Positions 22,960 to 35,399 of a stretch of 64,000 nucleotides of DNA are shown here, piece after piece. The notes under the pieces were generated by a model. The model had not been told where the DNA came from and did no database searches. It saw only the letters and a list, made by a program, of their open reading frames with translations. The position numbers and the translations under genes are program-made. Positions within the stretch are counted from its first letter, which is position 1, and each line of letters opens with the position of its first letter. The stretch is from Lunularia cruciata (Eukaryota > Streptophyta > Marchantiopsida > Lunulariales > Lunulariaceae), in assembly GCA_948567375.1 (NCBI GenBank), contig OX419756.1, positions 61,420,552 to 61,484,551 on the forward strand, read 5' to 3'.

Positions 22960-24250
22960 ATTAAAAGATGTTGTGAGTAAGATTGCAATGATGCATTCAA
23001 ATGGTGCTAGCCGACAGGTTATTGCCAATGCCTTTGCAGGAATGGATGTGTTAGTGACCAGAAGTGACATTCAAAATGTTGTTCAAAAGAAGAAAAAGAA
23101 GATGATGCACGGTCTGACCGTGATGGAAGTATTGATGGAGCATTTGAAGCATCAATTAGTAATTTCTTCCCATTAGCTTGAGGAGAACAACCACATCACA
23201 CACCTCTTCTTTCATCCAGACTTCTCATCCAGATATCACTAGAATATATGGCAGGTTATTAATCTTTGATTCCACCTACAAGACTAACCTATACCGTGTG
23301 CCATTGATCCATGTTGTGAGTGTTACCAATATCAGACATTCTCATTATCAATCACGTTCATGAAGAGCAAAACAATGACAAGTTACTATTGGACCATTAA
23401 GGAAGTCAACAAGATGCTTTTATGCCCGCCCAAGTATATATTGTTGATTGTGAAAAGTGCCTCATTGAAGTCATACATGGAGTATGGCCAAACACAAAGA
23501 TCATCCTCTATTGTTTGCATATTGCAAAGAATATCCTCACCAATTACAAAAGGAATTTTGCATCAAACAATGATTGGAATATATTCATTACAAAACGGCA
23601 TTTGAAAGTTATAGATGGGCCAACAAAAATGGAATTTTGGGCATCATGGGATAAATTGAAGATAACATCATCAACAACAACAATTTGTTAAATTGAGAAT
23701 AACAAGCTACAATGGTGTGAATATTTTGTGTCAGCTTGGATCAACAAGCACATGCACATTGGCCATATGGTTACATCACACGTAGAAGGAGCCCACTACG
23801 CACACATCAAGGCTTGGATAAACCATGCAAGTGGTCCGTTACTAGATACCTATCGATGCATCAACTTTGCAATAAAATATTGTCATAGGGAGATCATCCA
23901 AGAGATAGAGAAACAAAGGAAAAATTTTGGCCTCCTTTCTAGGTTCCAGCTTTCAGCCACTTTGTCCTCTAGAGAGTTGCTCAATATGTGGTGAAGCTTA
24001 TGAAGAAAGAATACTTATGCACAATTAAGTTAAGAGAATTGACACCATGTACAACCTTTCATAGGAAAGTGTATGGCATCCCCTACTTTCACAACATCAA
24101 GATGTGCTTGTAAGAAAAATGCAGCTTATTGCTTGGATCGTTTCATTATCATTGGTGCTTGCAGGACTTCAACTTTTGCATTAATTTGGATGAGGCTGTC
24201 TACCACATCCTTGAGGCAATTCAAATTGAGCAACTGCATAGATCCCATCA
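22960..24250 (+). pseudogene. Mutator-like (MULE/FAR1-type) transposase relic
   Basis: The pieces follow the order of plant MULE transposases: IAMMHSNGASRQVIANAF (about 22985), LLIFDSTYKTNLYRVPLIH (first D at about 23268), VYIVDCEKCLIEVI (second D at about 23446), WPNTKIILYCLHIAKNIL with the C..H pair, and VTSHVEGAHYAHIK (E at about 23785). Near 24060-24180 a remnant of the C-terminal zinc-finger region can be read (HYHWCLQDF in one frame). The catalytic DDE triad is visible but split over two frames with several stops. I see no terminal inverted repeats. It might instead derive from a FAR1-related gene, which is itself of MULE origin. Confidence 0.8.
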
Positions 24251-24674
24251 ATGAGCAACTGTATGCTCTCTATCTGCATTTAGTTGATGCATCCACTAAA
24301 TTTGTTTGAACATGTTTGTGTTCGAAGGAATTTAGTGGACACATAGACTTAGTCATTACAAATTTTTTCATAGTCAGTTTTGTTGTATTAACCAATGCCA
24401 TGGAGGAGGAAAATGCCATATAATGATTGTGGACAAGAAGGCTATAATTGTCTAAGCTATATTGCATTGCAATGAGCCTAGACACGTATACCCTTCAAGC
24501 CGACTTGTAGAGAAAATGCAGAAGGACGACGCGCATAGTTCGAATACACACTGTTCTTGTTCATCGATTAACTGCTGACTTGCATACAGACAGAATTAAT
24601 AATAATATGGGTTCGCCCGTTCCCCTGATCATCTATGTTTATACAAAACGCCACTTACATTTATATTCGCCGGA
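24251..24674. other. Intergenic, no gene recognised
   Basis: A short imperfect inverted repeat (GATGCATCCACTAAATTTG against CAAATTTAGTGG-like sequence) lies around 24287-24340. Nothing else stands out. Confidence 0.45.
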
Positions 24675-25720
24675 ATGATCATTGGTCCTAAGAAGCGTTT
24701 ATACTTCGCTGGAATGATCACTACTGTCAGAAGAAACGTCCAGATTTTCAATCAATTCAACGCAACTCCGTACCGTACCGTCGATCATTTTGAAAACCAT
24801 ATTTTAATAAGAAATTCAAATCTAGACAACCTTCACTATGCATCCAGATGCTCGCATTGTCACCAGCTTCTGTAGTGAGTCAATTGACAAATACCTTTCC
24901 TCATGCGAAAGTTCGTGGACGTGGAAGATCCAAACGGCCGGTAAATTCCAGGTCTTCTGGTATATCGCCGTTCACCTCCTTAGTTCCGATAAAAGAATTC
25001 TTATACAAGGAGAAAGTTGTTAGAGTCAGCACTGGGAAATTAGAAACATAAAATGAACATTCCAAGATATCACGGAAACTCGGTCTCAGCAAATTTCAGG
25101 AAAAGAAGAACGCTTGAACTCGTTGCTGAATGCCCGCCACTACAGAAGCTCGCTAAAATTTGGAAGGCAACTATCTAGCACAACGGATACGAAATTGAAC
25201 AGGAGAAATCACCAGAATCAATCCATCACTATCTACCGCTCACTATCCACTTACGAAACACAAATGCTTTGAGAGAATTTCAAGCAAATGAGAATCGACT
25301 TTACAGTCATCTCATTCTAGGTTCAGAAACTCTATCACTCCGCAGTTTCATGTCCTTCATACATCGCCATTTCAAATGGCGATGTATTAAAAAGGCAAAT
25401 TACCCATGAAAATGGCAAGAGATTTAGGGAGGATAGAAGTATAGGACCTCTGCTCGGGATGAATCAACGTTGGTCTTCATTCACATGCCGCCGAGGATAC
25501 CGATAGAAGATGTAGCGAAAAACAAGTACCATGTAAGGAAAGTTGAGCCTGATGCAAGTCCGAAGTGGACAAAGCTGGTGTTATTTCTCGGATTTGAGTG
25601 ATGCAGTATATTAGAATAAATCAAGAAAAGATGAAAAGACGATTTATCTTGATATGCCACGTCACTCAAACCAGCGAAATATCACCAACAAATAACGACA
25701 TAAATGACCCACTAAGAATC
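24675..25720 (+). repeat. ~1.1-kb dispersed repeat, copy B
   Basis: Direct, diverged counterpart of 16639-17730 in the same orientation (for example CGGCCGGTAAATTCC at 24938, TATATCGCC, TTAGTTCCGATAAAAG, CATCACTATCTACCGCTCAC, CAAATGAGAATCG and TGCCACGTCACTCAAAC). The two copies bracket the psbB fragment and the MULE relic. Copy B alone contains the palindrome at 25359-25387. Confidence 0.65.
25359..25387. other. Perfect 14-bp palindromic inverted repeat with 1-base centre
   Basis: The arms ATACATCGCCATTT and AAATGGCGATGTAT are exact reverse complements around a single C. The sister repeat near 17395-17420 has only the first arm in altered form (ATGCATCGCGCTTT). Confidence 0.85.
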
Positions 25721-28700
25721 CTAGTGAAGAGAGTTGGAACCTCAAGAGACACTAGTCGAGCTTTCCGAAGACCAATTTAGCAAACATAACGAAGGAGAGA
25801 AGAGTAGCTCAGAAGAATAGCAACTCTCTGTTTATAAAGTCGACATTACGGATGGGTTGTCACTCTAGGGTGTTTTAGTCAAGCTTCCTTTTCTTCCCCG
25901 TTACGTTTTATTACTTGTCTATAACTTTAGGTAGTCTCTCATTAGTCATATTTAGTCATTGAATTAGGTCAGATCTCTGTTTCTGGTCACTGGTCAATCA
26001 CTTCTAGTTAGTAGATCGTCACGTTTTTGCATCATGTTCAGCCACTTCTGGGATTTTCTTCCTTAGTCATATTTGGTCACCATTAAGTTTCTTTCCTCAA
26101 TTAGTTCTGATTCACATCCGAACTTCCTCTTATAAAAAATGAACTGTGTGTCCTTATAAAATGTTGTGTGTTCCGACCAAATAAAAACTGCACGCTCTTA
26201 GTTACGAATACACACTTTGACAAGCTTTGGATAAAAGACTTGTGCACTTATTGGGATAACCATATTTCCTACAGAACTTCGCATATAAACAGATGTATAC
26301 ACTTTGAACCGAAAACACTCCTTGTGCATGCTTCAGATTAGCATTTTGGGCACTTAACAAAATTTCGGGGAATACTTGCACACTTCTTTCATCATCAAAC
26401 ACATTCCTCGACAAGATTTTGGTTTTTGCGTTATGTTGGTCAGGTTAATACTACCTTTTACGATCTCATTGATTGGTGGCCTTATTAAATATCATTTATG
26501 ACATGGTAATGCCTCATCAATTACGCTAGGACTTCATTTAATTTTTTATTCTTCTTATAAGTTGTACCAATAATGACATTCAGTATCTTTATAAAATTTT
26601 CTGCTTTTTAATATTATTTTTAAATGATATAACCATTCAGAAAAATTTTAAATGTAGTGTAGGTTTAAAATTTTAAATGTTTCGATTAGTATACAATGAT
26701 TATTTTCCCATTTACATTTAAATTCTCTATAATTTGTGTTCTCTTTGATTCTCTTTAGTTCTCTCTTTTAGAATTTCACTTCTTTACCATGTTGGAACTC
26801 CTCTTTCATAATGTTGGATTTTCTCTCTCCTTCTCACCTTCTCATTTTTTGTTTTTTATACTTGAGATTTGCGATCGCGTTAAATGGACTTTGAGTTTGA
26901 AGTATAAATATATCTCAAAGGTCTTCTAAATTTATGTTTCTTTTGCATTATGTTTTAGAGCATATCTTTATCTCTCTATTTTAATGCAGTATGGTAAAAG
27001 ACTGAAATACTTGGGACTAAAAGAAATGAACCACAGTCGATAGGCTTGGTGCTGATTGCATGCTTGGATTTATCTGAGTTCTTGTCTATGAGATAATCTA
27101 ATATGATAAGCTTAAATACAGCCACTTGAACCAAATGTTATATTCCTCCGATGCTTCGTGACATATTTCAGGTTCTAGTTGAAGGCCATTTGATCTTTCT
27201 AATTTGATGCTTTTCCCTTTTGGATATATGAACCCCAACAAACAAAATTCACTTCATCGTTTCAACCACCACAACATAACCACTACATAGACTTCTTAAC
27301 TATCTGCAAACCGAGACAGGATAAGCAAGTTTTCTCGGATCTCAAATACTAGGGGTAAATAGACTTTTGGCAATGGAGAAGGAACATTACGAAATTGCTC
27401 TTTTTTCCAACAAAACCTATCCATATCAAGCTGAAATGAAGAAAATAGGAGGTTTTGGATTGTTTTTAATGTTGGTCCTTTAGTATTGTTCTCATTTTCA
27501 ACAACAAGTTTATCCAAATCAAGCTAAAAACATTAAACCAAGTGGTTGCAGAATGTTTTGTCATTTCCAATGGCACCTCTACCTACAACAATCTAGAGTT
27601 AGTGAACCAAACGTTTATGAGAGAGTTTCTTAGTACACTCTAGTTCTTTAGTTCCGTTTATTAACTCTAGCTTATCTTGATAGAGATTTTGTTGGAAACA
27701 CGGGGATCCCACACCCTCTTGACGTAGGAATAATCAAGAGGTTGTGGAATAACTCTCATTTTTTCAACAACTCTATCCAGATCAAGCTAGAATACAAAAG
27801 AGTTTTTTTATTTGAGTTCTCAAGTCCACTATAGTAAATAAATCATGAGATTGTAAGATCTCTCTTATTAACAACAACACCTTGAATCAACATCAAGGTA
27901 AATTTGATCAGCTTAGGAGTAGTGAGTCAGTGTCCATCTACTTTATTCAATAAATCAAGAGTTTATGGAATATCTCTTATTTCCAACAATACCTTTATCC
28001 ATTTCAAGCTACATCCCAAGTTGTTGTGAGTGAGCTTCCAAGTGCATTTCACAAAATATGTTGTAAAGAGAGTTGTGACATGTACTAGAGAACCTTTTAC
28101 TATATCTTGATTATATTTGGGGATAATAGACTAATTATGATTACAACATCTTAGATGTCTAAAAGACCAATTGTGATAAGAGCACCATCAAGCTAAGTCA
28201 CAATAGCAAGAGGTCATGAGAGAGATTTAGCTGGTATTAGAGGTATACCTTATATGTGTATCTTGATTGGTTTTCCATACTAGTGGATGTTAACAATGCT
28301 TGGATATTGGAGCATTAGACAAATAACAATTAGATCAGCCTAGATATCCACTTGACCATACATGTAACTTCCAAACCAAGAATTTGTGAGAGTATTATTT
28401 TGTATTCATAGCTTAGAAATTGATGTAGATTCTAATTTGAAATTTATATGAAGTAAAATTAGATCATTTAAGAGGTCTGTTATAAGATGAATTGCAATTA
28501 AAGCATGATCAAGGTTAGTCATTATATCAAGAGATGAGGAAGCTATAGTTAATACTAGTGTATCTTAGTTTTATATCCATATTGAATCTTCATATAAATA
28601 TATATTAGATGCTAGTAGGAGTATTATAAAATTGAATTTGAGCATCTTAAGATATCTATCAAACCATATGCCTAACTTCTAAATCCACTAACCACAATAT

Positions 28701-30414
28701 TGTACCACTATACTATACTCTTATATCCACTTATCCTAAATCCACTATACCGTAGTTTAACTCCTAAATCCACTATTGCAAAGAGAATTCTGCTTGGTAT
28801 AAAAGTATATTTGATATCCATCTTGATTATAAATTGAATATATTAAGAAATTTTATAATTAGAGCATTTTAGATATTGAATAGACCAATTGTAATTAAAA
28901 CACCACCAAGCTAGGTCATTATACTAGGAGGTTTGGGGGGAGTTTTGTGTATATTAAAGTACTTTAGAAATTATATATATATATATATCTTGATTGGATT
29001 GTCCTACAAGTGCATGTTGAAAGTACTCTAGCATTAAGGATATAAGACCTATGCTCTGAGTGCATCATCAAGTAACAATCCATGCATAAAAAAGTCATAT
29101 TAGAGCATTATGAACATATATTCTATTGATGGAGTTGCTATCAATACTGCAGAAATAATTTTACAACACCTTAGAGATATATATCCTTATGAGGGAAGTT
29201 TTGTCAAAGTGGATGTTGATAATACTTTCAATTTTTTAAGGGTTATTAAGATTAGTAAACTTTAAGAAAACCTTATTCACTTTAGTGTTCTTTTGAAAGT
29301 TTTTCTTCTCCTTCAATCTACAAGTATGGGATTATTAAATAAACAAATAAATAAATATTTGAAAAATATTTATAAATATTTCTTTAAATTATATTAAATA
29401 TCATTAATTAGCTATCCTTGAGTCCACTAAAAATACACAACAAGGAGACACGTGGAAAATATCTCTTTTAGCAGTATTTCATTTTAGAGCACTCTATCTA
29501 CCACTCTAGCTATATACACAAAAAGGAATACATCAAGAAGATCACTTTTAGCCATCATTCACTCTAACTATTCCAACTTACTTATTTTTCTTGTTAAGTT
29601 AAGTATATTGTTGGAGAAAAAGAGAAAAACTAGCCTCACCTTAAATACTATTAAGTACATTATAGATCTAATGTACCTTTTTAACTAATATTAATTTTGA
29701 TCACTTGGCTACTCGTTTCTACTCGGTGATTCTCAATATATCAAATTTCAAAGCTTAATCTCCTTAAGGTAAATTTTTTAATCTTGATGAAGAAACTGAT
29801 TTGTGAGGTTTTTGTTAGTATGATATTTTAATTGGAAAAAAGATAACTGAAAATATGATAAAATTTGACTTTCTTTTATTCCATTTACAAGATTTGATGG
29901 GTTTCCAAAAACCCATACTCTTTCTAGACCTAAAGATATTCCAATGTATAATTCTTCTTCACTACACTTTCTTCCAAGTCCATGATTATCTCAATAGGCC
30001 ATTGCATATTTGTCCCAAGTGCCTTTAGCAATGATGTGGATGGTCTTCTCTCTCCTAAACTAAGAGTAACTATGACCTATAACATATTCCAACTGATTTA
30101 GTTTTTTTTAAGAAGATGAGAAACCCAACAATCAAGCCTTACAAATATTAAACATAAAACATTAGACATAAAATGGAGCTAAACCCCAATAGTATCAATA
30201 TGAGGAATCTTTTCTATAGTACCTAGGATACCATGTTCTTAAACAAGAGGAAAATATCACTAGTATCAAAAGAAATGTCCAAATTTGTCAATAATCAATT
30301 GAACAAAACTCTATGCCATACAATCAATAATTTGAAAACCCTAATTCAAAAGGGAATAAAAATATATACAACCGTCATTGTGCATTCTCTATATTGATGC
30401 ATACAAATTGGGTG
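25721..30414. other. AT-rich intergenic with degenerate direct repeats
   Basis: No gene is recognised over 4.7 kb. From 25880 to 26100 AGTCAT-type phrases recur as after copy A. From 27390 to 28010 the phrase 'CAACAA..CTATCCA.ATCAAGCTA.AA' recurs four times (about 27410, 27500, 27770, 27985). About 28080-28380 and 28840-29100 are diverged copies sharing GACCAATTGT.AT.A.AGCACCA.CAAGCTA.GTCA, AGGTATA-like and TATCTTGATTGG.TT..C. The sequence is probably old transposon debris. Confidence 0.5.
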
Positions 30415-31019
30415 TGACAACCCAACAAGTATCACATTTGTAGTAATTGATGAATATTCATTTGTTCCCATTGAGATATTTATCAAGAATGGTCAAATAC
30501 ACCGTGACAAGTAACAATGTAGTTCTTCTTGGTTGCATCTTTAGCCTCTTGAGTATAAACCACACCCAAAAGAGAATAAAAAGCACTTAATCTCAAACTT
30601 GTCACAATATAACATCATGCATAAATCACAATTCTTCAAATCTCTCCAAATTGATACTGATTGTGATGATTCAATTACTTTGAAAAAGGTTACTTCACTA
30701 TGAAGTGATTCTGCCTCAAAATTTTATTCACCCCTCTATTGAAGGTACAACTTCCTTAGTCAAAGAACTTTGGATCAATCTAATGCCTACAATCACAAAT
30801 GAAAAATACTACAAACACTAAAATTCTTCACAAATTTTCCAAAGCATTGCTTTGCTTGCTCTCCACTCAAAATCAAACACATAGAATAGAAATCAGAGTT
30901 ATAGAATCCAACATCTAACACTCTCCAACTACAATTTGAACTTCTACACACACTCACAAACACACATACAAGATTGATACTCAAAATTAAGCTAAAACAA
31001 CAAGCCTTGATTGTCAACA
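30415..31019 (-). repeat. 3' LTR of the outer gypsy element
   Basis: Aligns along its length with 43772-44361: TGACAACCCAACAAGTAT at the low-coordinate edge, then ATCAAGAATGGTCAAATA, CTTCTTGGTTGCATCTTTAGC, TCTCTCCAAATTGAT, GCATTGCTTTGCTTGCTC and TTGATACTCAAAA.TTAAGCTAAAA. On the minus strand it starts TGTTGACA and ends TTGTCA. The outer edge at 31019 is inferred from those termini. Confidence 0.82.
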
Positions 31020-31454
31020 CTTTGCTTTACTCAATTTCAAAATATAATATTGAATGTATAACACTAAAAATGGTTAGTTCAAGTAGATCGTGCACTCAAA
31101 ATTAGAAAAAATATCCAAAATAACTAAAACATTTCTTAAAATATTCAAATACAAATTGACAATCTACCACTTTAGATCTATTGCTTCAAATCTAAAATTT
31201 GTTAATTCTTAATCCGGTCCAAATACTACTTTGAATTTGGCTTCTACACCCAAATTACCTACAAGCACCTCATGCAATTTGGGTTCATCTACTACTACTT
31301 CTACATCTTCATCTACTTCTATCATATCTTCAGTCTAAACTAAGACTAAAGTCATTACTTTACTAACTATTTCCTCTTTCTCTATCCTAACTTCCTCAAC
31401 AACCTCAGATAATTCACCCATAGTCACATGCACTCTTACTTCAACTACTTTTCA

Positions 31455-32330
31455 TTAGGTTTCTACACTATCCTTTAAGCTATTGCAAAGTTGATCTAAT
31501 TTGGATCTAACCAAATCTAATCTAAGACAAACAATGTCTCCTACTTCAATTATCTTTCTATCTACCCTATCTTTAAGATGAATTAACAAATTATTCATAT
31601 AAACATCCTTTGCCTTATGCTTTTGAGTCTCTTGCACCAATAGCTTTGACTCATGTAGTCAAGAATCCTCCAATAATACTTTGGCCTTAGTGCTAAACAT
31701 CACCTTTGCTCTATTGACAATCTCCTCCACTGATCCAAACTCCTTCTTTGAGATTGGTTCATCTTGACTCATCTCCTCCAACAACTTCTCCCAAAGCATT
31801 GCCAACTCCAAAGCATGCTTTGCCTTTAACTTCTTCTTCTCCTTAGCTTGGTGTGCCACTTGAGCTTTTGAGCACTTGATCAAATCCCGCAATCTCTCTT
31901 CTTCACATTCTTTGCTTGCAAATTCATGTTGCCAGGCCCAATCTTTCTCCACTACAACCAATCTTAACTCCCTTGCTACCTATTCACTTAACAATACTCT
32001 GGTCTTGGAGTGTATTACTTCAAGTTGATCATCAAATTCTCCCTTTAGTTTCTTGAACATCATCTTTTGCTCCTTCAACTCTTCTTTTTGACTTTCCAAA
32101 ACACCTCTATGCTTCTCAGAACTCTGTTGCAAATCTTTCACACTTTGCTTACAAATCACCACATCAACCCAAAGTACTTTGGCTTCTTCTTCACATTGGG
32201 TCAATTATTCCTTCAATTGCAAGACTTTATCATTCAAATGCTTCACTACCTGAAGTTCATCCTTCACCTTTGGATGATCTTTCTTCAACTCCTTCTTCTT
32301 CTCATGCAAATGCACTAGTAAAAGGGTAGA
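31455..32330 (-). pseudogene. Coiled-coil reading frame after the gypsy integrase
   Basis: One minus-strand frame from about 32330 down to 31455 (about 290 codons) is interrupted by only three stops (near 32208, 31978 and 31655) and keeps the same frame throughout. The composition is strongly charged with leucine heptads: HEKKKELKKDHPKVKDEL, SQKEELKEQKMMFKKLKGEF, QAKEKKKLKAKHALELAMLW and LIHLKDRVDRKIIEV. This reads as a long coiled coil lacking any enzymatic motif. It lies between integrase and 3' LTR, where some gypsy lineages carry an extra ORF. Function is unknown; it could also be captured host sequence. Confidence 0.6.
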
Positions 32331-32569
32331 CCACATTTGATAAATATTTCACTCCTTTGCATGCACCTTCTTCCTCAGCTTTGGTCCATCAAGTTGGATT
32401 TCCTCTCTTTTGAAACCTTTACATCAAGACCATCTATACAATTATTGGCAGCAATTTCCACAATGAAACTTGGAAAAATCAAGTTCCAATTCCAGGCCAG
32501 AAATGTGAGCTCTAGCCACATCCATTGTTGGATCCAAAGATCCTAACTTTCTTGGTCTAATAATTTTTC

Positions 32570-33397
32570 CCCACACAAGATCCAATATGACGGTACCTCA
32601 TACTCATAGGATGCAATCCATAAGTTAAGAAATATGGAGTTTGCTTAGTGGTGATCTTTTTGGTGGTTCCGTATGCTTACAAAGCTACAAGTAACTTTGT
32701 GTCCCAATCATAGGCATGACTGATAGTCACCTTATTCAAAATCTAACACAATAGTTCATATGCCTTCTCTGCCAACCCATTTGATTTTTGATTATAAGGA
32801 GTCATCTTCGAATGTTTTATTTAAAATGCTTGGTTAATGCTTTGACAAGTGAGTTCAAAAAATGAGTCCCTTGGTCATTGACCAATTTTAGAGGACATTT
32901 GTATTAGGGAGATGATGTTTTGAAAGAAAAATTCAGCTATAGTTTCCACATCATCTTGCCAAGTTGCTTTGGCTTCAGCCATTTTAGTAGCATAATCAAT
33001 GGATACTAGAATTTATCTCTTCCTTGTGAATTAGATGATTGGTTGAATCAGACCCACAAAATCAATACCCTATCTCTCATATGGAGCCAATGGCAAAATT
33101 GATATCAAGGGGCCATTAGGTAGTAGCTATCGGTTTTCTTGTTCTCTGGAAAGCATCACAACTTTGGATATGGGCTTGAGTATCCTTATACATCATATGC
33201 CACCAATACCGTGCCGTAAGAATTTTCTTCACTATGTTCTTAAGTGCATAATGTCCTCCCAATGCTTCTAAGTGCAAGGACTAGATTACTCCTCCTACTT
33301 CATATGCTTCTAAGCACCTATGAAGTACTTCATCTTCACCCATTTTGAACAAAATGTTATACTTAAGCTAATATTGTCCCATTTTTTTTGAGAAAGA
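32570..33397 (-). pseudogene. Outer gypsy integrase, broken
   Basis: Pieces of the integrase can be read across frames on the minus strand: a spacer-like ISQ/SCD region near 33170, then NGLAEKAYELLC near 32780, DWDTKLLVAL and a YGTTKKITTKQTPYFLTYG block at about 32650-32720, equivalent to the family's AYRTT.K..TG.TPY.LVYG motif. The catalytic triad is not cleanly recognisable and frameshifts are frequent. Confidence 0.65.
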
Positions 33398-34784
33398 CTA
33401 CCCTTTATTTGGGGTCCAATCCTTTAAGACATTTTCAAGTATGCAAATAACAATATTATGCACCCTTGTACTTCCCATTGCCATCAAATGGTAAAGCTCT
33501 TCATCAAGAAACCAATCATCTACCTCAAGATCCTTGTCTTGAGTCTCTAACCTAGACAAGAAGTCTGCATTTGCATGCAAAGCCTCCTTCCTTACTTATC
33601 TAGTGTATGTGAACTCTTGTAACAACAAGATCTATCATGCAATTCATCCAGATAAATCAGCCTTCTTCACCAACATATTGTAGTGCATAATGGTTCACAC
33701 AGAATACAAAGTCATATCTAAGCAAGTAGTGGCAAAACTTCTTGCAAGCATACATCATTCCAATTGATTCTCTTTTTGTAGTAGTGTAATTATTTTCTAC
33801 AACTGAAAGCTATTGGATGGCATAGTAAATGGGGTAGTCTTTCTTCTTCTTGTCCTTTTGACTCAAGACTACTCCAATTTTCATGGACAAAATATCCACA
33901 TACACATGAAAACAATTTAGAGCACTCATAATTGGTGCTTCCACTAGTTTCTTCTTCAATAATTGGAAAGTTTATTCTTGTTCCGCTTCCCACAAATAGT
34001 CTTTGGATTTCTTCAAAAGCTTTGTCAAAGGTACAACTAGCATTGCATAATTGGACACAAAGTGTCTATAATATTTGACATGTCCCAAGAAGGCTCTCAA
34101 CTCCCAAATATTTTGAGCGGATTTTAGAGCTGAAAATACCATCACCTTCTTCACATCAACTTCAATACCTTGGTTTGAGATCCAATGTCCCAACAGAATT
34201 CCTTCCTTCATTGTGAAGAAGCATTTCTTTGGATGTAATGACAAGCCGACAAAACAAAACTTTCAAACATTTGGCACAGGTAGTCGAAATGTACCTCTCT
34301 TTGTCCAAACACACAAAAATCATCAATGAACACTTCCACAAACTTCCATAACAAGTCCTTAAAAATTACACTCATCATCGATTGGAAAGTAGTGGGATAA
34401 TTAAACAATCTAAAGGGCATTTTATTGTATGAAAATGTGCACCAATTGGTAGTGAAGGTTGTCTTCTCCTTGTCTTCTTCTCAAATGGACACTTGATTGT
34501 ATCCAAAAAATCCATTGAGAAAATTTTGTAACAAGGATGACCTATTACTTGGTCCAAAAGTGTGTACATGAAAAGTAAAGGATGATGATCCTTCCTTGTG
34601 AGTACATTAAGCTTGCAAAAGTCTTGGAACACTTGTATTTTTCCCATCTTCTTCTTTGGAACAATGACAATGGGAGAAACCATTCATTGCTTAAGATTGG
34701 AAAAATAATTATGGCCCCCAAGTACTTATGAATTTCATCTTTCATCCAAAGTACTTTGGTTTCAAGTGGTACTAATGCTGCCAA
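33398..34784 (-). pseudogene. Outer gypsy reverse transcriptase and RNase H, broken
   Basis: RT motifs in order: VSPIVIVPKKKMGKIQVF.DF (about 34680), YKIFSMDFLD (the SxLD block, near 34530), MPFRLFNYPTTFQ (about 34420), FIDDFCVFG with the DD catalytic pair (about 34330), PKKCFFTMKEGILLGHWIS (about 34235) and LRAFLGHVKYYRHF (about 34110). The tail motif HANADFLSRL (33575) marks the RNase H/integrase connection. Frame changes and stops separate these blocks. The KEGILLGH and FIDDF wording fits Ty3/gypsy; assignment to a lineage would need a tree. Confidence 0.85.
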
Positions 34785-35399
34785 ACCAGATATGCACCTT
34801 CAATCAAATCAATTCAGTGTTCCCCAGATTGTTTGACAATTCTTAGCATCTGATCAATAAACTAGGAAAATACATCTTGGTACTTCATAAACAAGGTAGT
34901 GTAACCTGCCAATTAGTCTAGAGTGAATGTCTTGGATACTTTCAACACTTTTCCTTCCTCCAAGACTACATCTTGACAATCATTGGGGTGAGTGACTCCT
35001 TCAACATGACTATCTTGGCTCAACCTAAGTCAAATAGCATTTAGACCCCCTTCCTGAGTCTTTTGAAGACAAGACAAAGAATCATTGGATTCATCTTCAT
35101 CTTCCAATGAAGTAGTTTCTTCAAGGTGGGGAATCTTTGTCCAATTGACTATCCCCAACTTTTGGGTCCTTCAATGAAATATCTTTGAACCTTAGTTTCT
35201 GTTGGTGCCAATCAACCACAACTTGTGTGATGTACAACCATGGTCTTCTAATCAGCAATGGGTAACCAGTTTTGATCACAAGTTTCAGTATAATATAGTT
35301 TAGCTTAAACTATACACCTACAATAATTATGACTATATTGGAAAACATGCCTAAGGATCAATGCCTAGTTTGATCCGCAAACTTCAGGATTTAGGGCGT

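Noticed and set aside
31455-32330. Coiled-coil frame as an independent host gene
   Set aside because: It lies between the integrase and the 3' LTR in the element's orientation and has no intron or promoter signs; kept as part of the transposon.
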